Below are positions 1-7,954 of a stretch of 64,000 nt of DNA, piece by piece. Both the position numbers and the translations under genes were made by a program. Positions within the stretch are counted from its first letter, which is position 1. Each line of letters starts with the position of its first letter. Source of the DNA: Aphelocoma coerulescens (lineage: Eukaryota; Chordata; Aves; Passeriformes; Corvidae); contig NW_027183591.1 of assembly GCF_041296385.1 (NCBI RefSeq), forward strand, positions 1 through 64,000, given 5' to 3'. The notes under the pieces are model-generated. The model did no database searches and had not been told where the DNA came from. It saw only the letters and a program-made list of their open reading frames with translations.

Positions 1-221
1 GTGATGCCTATGGAACCTGATGCAACCCTGCCTCCACTGTGACACCACAGAACCTCTGGGAGCCCTGGAGACCGTGCTGATGCTATGGAACCTGATGCAA
101 CCCTGCCTCCACTGTGACACCACAGAAGCTCGGGGAGCTCTGCAGACCGTGGGGATGCTGGCGAAGCTGACGGAACCCTGGGCACCACAGTGACGCTATG
201 GAACCTGGTGGAACCGAGGGG

Positions 222-238
222 CCACAGTGACACTGTGG
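222..238. repeat. Perfect 8-bp inverted repeat in the host unit
   Basis: CCACAGTG, one A, then CACTGTGG: a perfect palindrome with a 1-bp spacer just after the minisatellite. It is present in each unit. In the unit after P3 one arm is broken by A to G at 29892, so exact symmetry is not strictly kept. No function can be assigned. Confidence 0.7.
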
Positions 239-329
239 GGCCTTTTGGAAGCAACAGGACCCTGGTGGGAAGCCACGGGATGATTAATCCTGCACGAACC
301 TGCTCCAGGTGGGCTCCTCTCTCCCGGCT

Positions 330-480
330 TCCACAGGTGCTGCTAGGATCCCACTCCGGCACTGGCTTGGCACGGGCTCACGGCTTCCTTTGGCAATGGC
401 TCTGCTCCAGGATGGCATGCTGCAGAGAATGCAGGTAGATTTTGTGCTCACTCCTGGCATGCAGCTGGACAATAAAGCCT
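330..480 (+). other. Splice-acceptor-like and poly(A)-like motifs in the host unit
   Basis: CGGCTTCCACAG|GTG near 337 resembles a 3' splice site and AATAAAG at 471 is a canonical poly(A) signal, 130 bp downstream. Together they look like the last exon of a transcript, perhaps a noncoding RNA or the remnant of a host gene caught in the satellite. No protein domain is recognised and the coding frames shift between units. The AATAAA recurs in each complete unit. Without transcript data this is a weak call. Confidence 0.3.
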
Positions 481-1960
481 GATCCAGCCCCCCCTCAGCA
501 TATGTCCGGCTCTGGCATTGGGGCGGGGCAACTTTGGGAGCAGCCCCAGCCCTGCTCCTGCTCCCGGCTGGGCACCCAGCTGCTGGGACACAGGTGTGTC
601 CTGATGCCACCGTCTACTCCTTTGAGAAGGGGAGGACAGAGTGCATCAGGGAGTTTGGTGTGGCTTACATGCGGCAAGGAGAAGGTGCAGCCCCAAACTG
701 GCTTTCACTTCTAGAACCTTTTGCTATTGCGGGAGCAGCTGCTGGAGCTTTTCAACCGAGCTGCAAGAGTGAAAAGTGTGATGGCATGTCTATCTGAGAA
801 GGAAGGTTCGGTGCCGCAGCCTGTTGTGCACAATTTATATGCTGATAAGAGAAGGGGGTGCTTTGGAACGTTTTCCTTCCTGACACTTCTGTCTCTGTGA
901 GCTTTAGCTGCTTGGACTCAGGGATACCGAAGGTATGTGAAAGTGACTGGGATGCGAGAATCATGTTGCACAGGGAACAGGGAAGGTCAGCAAATGTTTC
1001 CTGTCCTGGCACATCTCTCAGTCTGAACTGCAGCTGCAGATGCTTCACTTCCGCCAAGGACTCTGCCACCTTGAGAGAAGGATGCGCTCTATGGAGTTGA
1101 GAAAGAAAGTGCGTCTCACTAGCTTCTTTCCTCTACTTCATAGACAGCAAAGGGGCTATGAAAGGCAGCACTGGCTTTTTGTTCTAGGACTTCTTCTTTA
1201 CAAGCAGCTGCTGGATGTTTGGAAGGGGGTTTGGGATATGCAAAAATGAGAGGCTAAGATGGTAAGAGGGTAAGATGGAAGTCATCTGGCAAAAGCAGAG
1301 CTCACAAAAGGGCCAGCTGAGAAAGCTCTTGCTGCCTACAACTTCAACTGCACCCCTCAAAGCAGCAGCACACATGCTGCTCTCGGCACTTTCCTTCTCA
1401 GCTCTACGCACCATCCTAAGCCTTGCCTCTCCCACACTCAGGATCCAAAGACAACGGCACCAGGGACTGCTCACACACTAAAGGCACCAGGACAAAAGGC
1501 TCACCAGCTTGGCCTTTGCATTCCCGCTGACACCTCCACAGCTTGAACCCAGAGAACTGCCTGCTGCCAACAGCCTTTCCAATCACTCTGAGCACCTCAT
1601 GACAAGGAGTGTGGGGAATGAATCTCCAGCAGCCTCCTGCCCCAGGCTGTCCCCCGGGAGCAGCCCTGCTCCAGGCCGTGACTGCCACCTGCACAGCCAA
1701 AGGACCCAGAGCCGGTGTTACACACCACGGCTGTGCCTGGCACAGAGACACCAGTGGCCACACAAGTGGCCATGGCACTGTCCACACACAGTCCCTGCTG
1801 CTGCTCCCCCAGCCGCTGGCACCAACTCCCAGCCACCCACTCCTAAAGCCACGGGGCCCACTGGGACACTGCGGGGGCTCGTGAAGCCAGCGGCCATTGT
1901 GACACAGCGGGGCTGCACAGAGCCCACGGTGCTTTGTGACCCGTGGCTCCCAGGAGAGCC

Positions 1961-4229
1961 TTTGTGATGCTGGGGAACTACGAGGAAGCCTGGCTCCTCT
2001 GTGACACCACCACAGAAGCTCAGGGGAGCCCTGGAGACCGTGCTGATGCTATTGAACCTGATGCAACCCTGCCTCCTCTGTGACACCACAGAAGCTCTTG
2101 GAGCCCTGGAGACCGTGGTGATGCTATGGAACCTGATGCAACCCTGCCTCCTCTGTGACACCACAGAACCTCTGGGAGCCCTGGAGACCGTGCTGATGCT
2201 ATGGAACCTGATGCAACCCTGCCTCCTCTGTGACACCACAGAAGCTCAGGGAGCCCTGGAGACTGTGGTGATGCTATGGAACCTGATGCAACCCTGCCTC
2301 CACTGTGACACCACAGAACCTCTGGGAGCCCTGGAGACCGTGCTGATGCTATGGAACCTGATGCAACCCTGCCTCCACTGTGACACCACAGAAGCTCGGG
2401 GAGCTCTGCAGACCGTGGGGATGCTGGCGAAGCTGACGGAACCCTGGGCACCACAGTGACGCTATGGAACCTGGTGGAACCGAGGGGCCACAGTGACACT
2501 GTGGGGCCTTTTGGAAGCAACAGGACCCTGGTGGGAAGCCACGGGATGATTAATCCTGCACGAACCTGCTCCAGGTGGGCTCCTCTCTCCCGGCTTCCAC
2601 AGGTGCTGCTAGGATCCCACTCCGGCACTGGCTTGGCACGGGCTCACGGCTTCCTTTGGCAATGGCTCTGCTCCAGGATGGCATGCTGCAGAGAATGCAG
2701 GTAGATTTTGTGCTCACTCCTGGCATGCAGCTGGACAATAAAGCCTGATCCAGCCCCCCCTCAGCATATGTCCGGCTCTGGCATTGGGGCGGGGCAACTT
2801 TGGGAGCAGCCCCAGCCCTGCTCCTGCTCCCGGCTGGGCACCCAGCTGCTGGGACACAGGTGTGTCCTGATGCCACCGTCTACTCCTTTGAGAAGGGGAG
2901 GACAGAGTGCATCAGGGAGTTTGGTGTGGCTTACATGCGGCAAGGAGAAGGTGCAGCCCCCAAACTGGCTTTCACTTCTAGAACCTTTTGCTATTGCGGG
3001 AGCAGCTGCTGGAGCTTTTCAACCGAGCTGCAAGAGTGAAAAGTGTGATGGCATGTCTATCTGAGAAGGAAGGTTCGGTGCCGCAGCCTGTTGTGCACAA
3101 TTTATATGCTGATAAGAGAAGGGGGTGCTTTTGGAACGTTTTCCTTCCTGACACTTCTGTCTCTGTGAGCTTTAGCTGCTTGGACTCAGGGATACCGAAG
3201 GTATGTGAAAGTGACTGGGATGCGAGAATCATGTTGCACAGGGAACAGGGAAGGTCAGCAAATGTTTCCTGTCCTGGCACATCTCTCAGTCTGAACTGCA
3301 GCTGCAGATGCTTCACTTCCGCCAAGGACTCTGCCACCTTGAGAGAAGGATGCGCTCTATGGAGTTGAGAAAGAAAGTGCGTCTCACTAGCTTCTTTCCT
3401 CTACTTCATAGACAGCAAAGGGGCTATGAAAGGCAGCACTGGCTTTTTGTTCTAGGACTTCTTCTTTACAAGCAGCTGCTGGATGTTTGGAAGGGGGTTT
3501 GGGATATGCAAAAATGAGAGGCTAAGATGGTAAGAGGGTAAGATGGAAGTCATCTGGCAAAAGCAGAGCTCACAAAAGGGCCAGCTGAGAAAGCTCTTGC
3601 TGCCTACAACTTCAACTGCACCCCTCAAAGCAGCAGCACACATGCTGCTCTCGGCACTTTCCTTCTCAGCTCTACGCACCATCCTAAGCCTTGCCTCTCC
3701 CACACTCAGGATCCAAAGACAACGGCACCAGGGACTGCTCACACACTAAAGGCACCAGGACAAAAGGCTCACCAGCTTGGCCTTTGCATTCCCGCTGACA
3801 GCTCCACAGCTTGAACCCAGAGAACTGCCTGCTGCCAACAGCCTTTCCAATCACTCTGAGCACCTCATGACAAGGAGTGTGGGGAATGAATCTCCAGCAG
3901 CCTCCTGCCCCAGGCTGTCCCCCGGGAGCAGCCCTGCTCCAGGCCGTGACTGCCACCTGCACAGCCAAAGGACCCAGAGCCGGTGTTACACACCACGGCT
4001 GTGCCTGGCACAGAGACACCAGTGGCCACACAAGTGGCCATGGCACTGTCCACACACAGTCCCTGCTGCTGCTCCCCCAGCCGCTGGCACCAACTCCCAG
4101 CCACCCACTCCTAAAGCCACGGGGCCCACTGGGACACTGCGGGGGCTCGTGGAAGCCAGCGGCCATTGTGACACAGCGGGGCTGCACAGAGCCCACGGTG
4201 CTTTGTGACCCGTGGCTCCCAGGAGAGCC
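1961..4229 (+). repeat. Host satellite unit H1 (complete, no virus, 2,269 bp)
   Basis: A complete monomer between two empty target sites. Order inside the unit: 33 bp of lead, the 75-bp-period minisatellite (about 1994-2445), a short palindrome, a stretch with splice-like and poly(A)-like motifs (about 2560-2760), then about 1.4 kb of unique-looking GC-rich DNA without a recognisable gene. It carries one extra C in the run at 2957-2961. Two marks set H0-H2 type units apart from virus-linked ones: CGAGG rather than CAAGG near 1980, and CTCCTCTG rather than CTCCACTG at the end of the third minisatellite repeat. Confidence 0.95.
1994..2445 (+). repeat. 75-bp-period minisatellite inside the host unit
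   Basis: About 5.5 imperfect copies of a 75-bp repeat. Each copy contains CTGTGACACCACAG, a small inverted repeat (CTGTG/CACAG). Because 75 is divisible by three and the consensus lacks stops in several frames, long open frames appear on both strands (152 codons on plus, 202 on minus); this is a by-product of the period and not evidence of a gene. Equivalent arrays start 33 bp into every unit, near 4263, 12638, 21013, 29388, 37763, 40868, 49216, 57591 and 60696; the truncated one is at 1-170. Confidence 0.9.
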
Positions 4230-6502
4230 TTTGTGATGCTGGGGAACTACGAGGAAGCCTGGCTCCTCTGTGACACCACCACAGAAGCTCAGGGGAGCCC
4301 TGGAGACCGTGCTGATGCTATTGAACCTGATGCAACCCTGCCTCCTCTGTGACACCACAGAAGCTCTTGGAGCCCTGGAGACCGTGGTGATGCTATGGAA
4401 CCTGATGCAACCCTGCCTCCTCTGTGACACCACAGAACCTCTGGGAGCCCTGGAGACCGTGCTGATGCTATGGAACCTGATGCAACCCTGCCTCCTCTGT
4501 GACACCACAGAAGCTCAGGGAGCCCTGGAGACTGTGGTGATGCTATGGAACCTGATGCAACCCTGCCTCCACTGTGACACCACAGAACCTCTGGGAGCCC
4601 TGGAGACCGTGCTGATGCTATGGAACCTGATGCAACCCTGCCTCCACTGTGACACCACAGAAGCTCGGGGAGCTCTGCAGACCGTGGGGATGCTGGCGAA
4701 GCTGACGGAACCCTGGGCACCACAGTGACGCTATGGAACCTGGTGGAACCGAGGGGCCACAGTGACACTGTGGGGCCTTTTGGAAGCAACAGGACCCTGG
4801 TGGGAAGCCACGGGATGATTAATCCTGCACGAACCTGCTCCAGGTGGGCTCCTCTCTCCCGGCTTCCACAGGTGCTGCTAGGATCCCACTCCGGCACTGG
4901 CTTGGCACGGGCTCACGGCTTCCTTTGGCAATGGCTCTGCTCCAGGATGGCATGCTGCAGAGAATGCAGGTAGATTTTGTGCTCACTCCTGGCATGCAGC
5001 TGGACAATAAAGCCTGATCCAGCCCCCCCTCAGCATATGTCCGGCTCTGGCATTGGGGCGGGGCAACTTTGGGAGCAGCCCCAGCCCTGCTCCTGCTCCC
5101 GGCTGGGCACCCAGCTGCTGGGACACAGGTGTGTCCTGATGCCACCGTCTACTCCTTTGAGAAGGGGAGGACAGAGTGCATCAGGGAGTTTGGTGTGGCT
5201 TACATGCGGCAAGGAGAAGGTGCAGCCCCAAACTGGCTTTCACTTCTAGAACCTTTTGCTATTGCGGGAGCAGCTGCTGGAGCTTTTCAACCGAGCTGCA
5301 AGAGTGAAAAGTGTGATGGCATGTCTATCTGAGAAGGAAGGTTCGGTGCCGCAGCCTGTTGTGCACAATTTATATGCTGATAAGAGAAGGGGGTGCTTTT
5401 GGAACGTTTTCCTTCCTGACACTTCTGTCTCTGTGAGCTTTAGCTGCTTGGACTCAGGGATACCGAAGGTATGTGAAAGTGACTGGGATGCGAGAATCAT
5501 GTTGCACAGGGAACAGGGAAGGTCAGCAAATGTTTCCTGTCCTGGCACATCTCTCAGTCTGAACTGCAGCTGCAGATGCTTCACTTCCGCCAAGGACTCT
5601 GCCACCTTGAGAGAAGGATGCGCTCTATGGAGTTGAGAAAGAAAGTGCGTCTCACTAGCTTCTTTCCTCTACTTCATAGACAGCAAAGGGGCTATGAAAG
5701 GCAGCACTGGCTTTTTGTTCTAGGACTTCTTCTTTACAAGCAGCTGCTGGATGTTTGGAAGGGGGTTTGGGATATGCAAAAATGAGAGGCTAAGATGGTA
5801 AGAGGGTAAGATGGAAGTCATCTGGCAAAAGCAGAGCTCACAAAAGGGCCAGCTGAGAAAGCTCTTGCTGCCTACAACTTCAACTGCACCCCTCAAAGCA
5901 GCAGCACACATGCTGCTCTCGGCACTTTCCTTCTCAGCTCTACGCACCATCCTAAGCCTTGCCTCTCCCACACTCAGGATCCAAAGACAACGGCACCAGG
6001 GACTGCTCACACACTAAAGGCACCAGGACAAAAGGCTCACCAGCTTGGCCTTTGCATTCCCGCTGACAGCTCCACAGCTTGAACCCAGAGAACTGCCTGC
6101 TGCCAACAGCCTTTCCAATCACTCTGAGCACCTCATGACAAGGAGTGTGGGGAATGAATCTCCAGCAGCCTCCTGCCCCAGGCTGTCCCCCGGGAGCAGC
6201 CCTGCTCCAGGCCGTGACTGCCACCTGCACAGCCAAAGGACCCAGAGCCGGTGTTACACACCACGGCTGTGCCTGGCACAGAGACACCAGTGGCCACACA
6301 AGTGGCCATGGCACTGTCCACACACAGTCCCTGCTGCTGCTCCCCCAGCCGCTGGCACCAACTCCCAGCCACCCACTCCTAAAGCCACGGGGCCCACTGG
6401 GACACTGCGGGGGCTCGTGGAAGCCAGCGGCCATTGTGACACAGCGGGGCTGCACAGAGCCCACGGTGCTTTGTGACCCGTGGCTCCCAGGAGAGCCTTT
6501 GT
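4230..6502 (+). repeat. Host satellite unit H2 (complete, borders P1)
   Basis: Monomer of 2,268 bp (4230-6497) followed by the 5-bp duplication TTTGT at 6498-6502 that touches provirus P1. It shares the CGAGG and CTCCTCTG marks of H1, so it is a virus-free-lineage unit lying directly upstream of the first provirus. Confidence 0.95.
6498..6502. repeat. Left target-site duplication of P1 (TTTGT)
   Basis: TTTGT directly precedes the LTR start at 6503 and recurs at 12605-12609 after the 3' LTR. The empty site in H1 and H2 (GAGAGCC-TTTGT-GATGCTGG at 1961 and 4230) has one copy only, so the 5-bp duplication is shown directly. The same pair flanks P2 (14873/20980), P3 (23248/29355), P4 (31623/37730), P5 (43103/49183) and P6 (51451/57558), and both solo LTRs (39998/40835 and 59826/60663). 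Confidence 0.95.
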
Positions 6503-6907
6503 TGTTGGGGAAGATGAAACAGGAAAGCCTTATAAATATGATTGCCTAACAAAAGATTCTGGGAATATGAAAACTGTGAGCGACATCGAAATGAAGGCCA
6601 TCTTTGAGATATAGAGTCTTAGTTACTGAACAACTGGAAAACAATGGTATAGCCGGCTGAAGGTAATCCCCTCTTGATTGAACAATACCCTCTGCTTGCA
6701 GACAGGTCCAAGGGTCAGAGCAGACCCTACTAGCTCAGCAGAAGGGGTCCAAAGAGTAGTTTTTAGAAGTTAAAATGTAACACTCTATGGTAATGTAAGA
6801 ACTCTTATAGGCTGTATGTAAATGCTATAGGATTTGTACCTTGTATTAGATTGGCTACTGAGAATTAGAATATTCACTACAGAAGATGATTTATTGTATT
6901 GTAACAA

Positions 6908-7156
6908 GCTCCTCGCTCTCTTAACTCCTCTCCTCTTAGTAATGCTCTTCTCCTCTTAGTAACGCTCTTAGTAACTCTCTTAGTAGCTCTCTTAGTAATG
7001 CTCTTCTCCTCTTAGTAGCTCTCTTAGTAACTCTCTTGCTCTTCTTCTTCCTCTTAATTCAGCTCTCCTCTTAGTTTGTCTCTCTTGCTCTTTACACTCT
7101 TAGCTCTCAGCCTCTTGCTCTAGCTCTCTCGCTCACTCTCTCTCCCTCTCTTACAC
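6908..7156 (+). promoter_or_regulatory. Pyrimidine-rich tract with CTCTTAGTA repeats in the LTR
   Basis: About 250 bp strongly biased to C and T on the plus strand, with seven copies of CTCTTAGTA between about 6933 and 7030, then CTCTTGCTCT-type repeats. It lies between the putative promoter part of U3 and the poly(A) signal, so it is probably within or next to the transcription start and may be part of a long R region. Low-complexity expansion is an equally good explanation. The same tract sits 405 bp into every LTR of the window. Confidence 0.6.
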
Positions 7157-7220
7157 CTTGGGCCTGCTTGGAGCTGCAGCTGGCAGCTCTAAGCAGTGCC
7201 CCTGTACCCACGCCCTCTGC

Positions 7221-7226
7221 AATAAA
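7221..7226 (+). terminator. LTR poly(A) signal AATAAA
   Basis: Canonical hexamer 114 bp before the LTR end. The copy in the 3' LTR (12491) would end the viral transcript. It is 718 bp into every LTR here, including both solo LTRs. Confidence 0.8.
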
Positions 7227-7337
7227 CTGCATGCTCCAAAGACCTGCTTATAGAGATCTCTCGTCGCCGTCCATCTCCAGCCGGGCCCGACCGAACCCAC
7301 ACCCTCATCACCATCATCGCCATCAATTTCGACAAAC

Positions 7338-7355
7338 TGGCGCCCAAACGTGAGT
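7338..7355 (+). promoter_or_regulatory. Primer binding site, tRNA-Lys-like
   Basis: TGGCGCCCAAACGTGAGT, three bases after the LTR. TGGCGCCC is complementary to the 3' end of a lysine tRNA; compared with the usual Lys-1,2 site as I know it there is an extra A and weaker agreement at the far end. Lysine priming is common in betaretroviruses and differs from the tryptophan tRNA used by avian leukosis viruses. Equivalent sites start at 15713, 24088, 32463, 43943, 52291 and 63771. Confidence 0.75.
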
Positions 7356-7397
7356 GAAGGCCTGATTCAGCTTCTTCCACCTGTGAGAGACTTCGCC

Positions 7398-7412
7398 ATG
7401 GACGGTAACTAA
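7398..7412 (+). other. Minimal upstream open frame in the leader
   Basis: GCCATGG gives a strong initiation context, followed by only three more codons and TAA (peptide MDGN). After it there is no ATG until the gag start at 7955, 540 nt further on. Short upstream frames in long leaders are known from avian retroviruses, where they tune gag translation. The role here is inferred from position only. Confidence 0.45.
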
Positions 7413-7442
7413 AAGACCAGTTATAGCCACCTGGAACGTGTC

Positions 7443-7845
7443 GTGAGCACGGCATACCGTTGCTGCGCAGCGTAAAAGCCGGAGCTCTATAACTCTGCCG
7501 AGGCAGCCCTCGAGCACGGGGAGCCGTTACTTCGTAGCAATTACCTGGAGCTCTCGGAGGGAGGAAATTGCCTGGCAGTCCTCGAGCACAGACGGCCACT
7601 GCTGCGCAGCGGTTACCTGGAGCTCTTTGAGGAAGTTTGCCGTGGTACCCCTCGAGCACGGACACGCTGCTAAGCAGTGCAGACCGGAGCTCTTAGGAGG
7701 GATCCAGCCGCGCGCCCGAGCACAGGCGGGTATTGCTCAGCACCGCCCGCGCTGGAGCTCTGAGTGGAGACACCTGCGAGGTCCCGAGCACGGAAAGCCG
7801 TTGCCAAGCGACGCCTGAAACCGGAGCTCTGAGGAGGGACCCGAC
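7443..7845 (+). repeat. Leader array: six copies of a 67-71 bp hairpin repeat
   Basis: Six degenerate direct repeats, marked by GGAGCTCT at 7481, 7548, 7619, 7686, 7754 and 7823 and by GAGCAC about 35 bp before each. Every copy also has a potential stem-loop between these two marks, with different sequence in each: GCTGCGCAGC in copies 1 and 3, CTGCTAAGCAG in copy 4, GTTGC-CAA-GCGAC in copy 6. GAGCTC is self-complementary and could serve as a dimer contact. The block has no ATG. The location between primer binding site and gag fits a packaging/dimerisation region. P4-P7 carry T instead of C at the base matching 7499. Confidence 0.75.
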
Positions 7846-7930
7846 AGCAGCGTCCTGAGCGCCGTGTGGAGAGCCTGGCCAGCCCCCCACGACGGACTTC
7901 TGATTAAGGACCCTGCCCCCTGCGACATCT

Positions 7931-7938
7931 AGGTGAGT
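7931..7938 (+). promoter_or_regulatory. Canonical 5' splice site before gag
   Basis: AG|GTGAGT (cut between 7932 and 7933) fits the donor consensus and lies 22 bp before the gag ATG. It is the natural donor for a spliced env mRNA, which would then start translation at env's own ATG. A weaker GTGAGT overlaps the primer binding site. Equivalent donors cut after 16307, 24682, 33057, 44537 and 52885. Confidence 0.65.
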
Positions 7939-7954
7939 ATCATACTGGTCAATA

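Larger units (their letters stand above)
1..1960 (+). repeat. Host satellite unit H0 (partial, no virus)
   Basis: Right-hand 1,960 bp of the host unit, starting inside its 75-bp minisatellite. It is the most diverged unit: an extra C near position 8, one T missing from the run at 862-864, C instead of G at 1533, and one G missing near 1883. These indels shift every short reading frame in the unit, which argues against a conserved protein. It ends at an unoccupied viral target site (TTTGT at 1961). Confidence 0.93.
6503..7334 (+). repeat. P1 5' LTR
   Basis: 832 bp, TGTTGGGG...TTTCGACA. The first 112 bp (to 6614) equal the end of env, so U3 begins with a coding segment. A pyrimidine-rich tract fills about 6908-7156. 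AATAAA at 7221 is the poly(A) signal, placing the R/U5 border probably about 7236-7250; U5 then runs to 7334. No convincing TATA box is seen: TATAGG at about 6808 and 6826 and TATTGTA near 6895 are weak candidates, so the U3/R border stays open. Confidence 0.95.

Noticed and set aside
1994..2445. CRISPR-like array
   Set aside because: Repeats are contiguous 75-bp units without unique spacers, in a vertebrate-type satellite context.
2001..2628. Open frames of 152 (plus) and 202 (minus) codons over the minisatellite
   Set aside because: A 75-bp period is a multiple of three, so frames stay open by construction on both strands. No known domain, and both strands are equally open.
2988..3368. 126-codon frame and a 69-codon frame with coiled-coil-like pieces in the host unit
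   Set aside because: The first begins at TTG and is broken by a 1-base deletion in unit H0. No homology recognised. A decayed exon remains possible but is not supported.
6526..6540. TATAAATA near the start of the LTR as promoter
   Set aside because: It is only about 25 bp into U3, inside the env-tail coding segment, and about 690 bp before the poly(A) signal.
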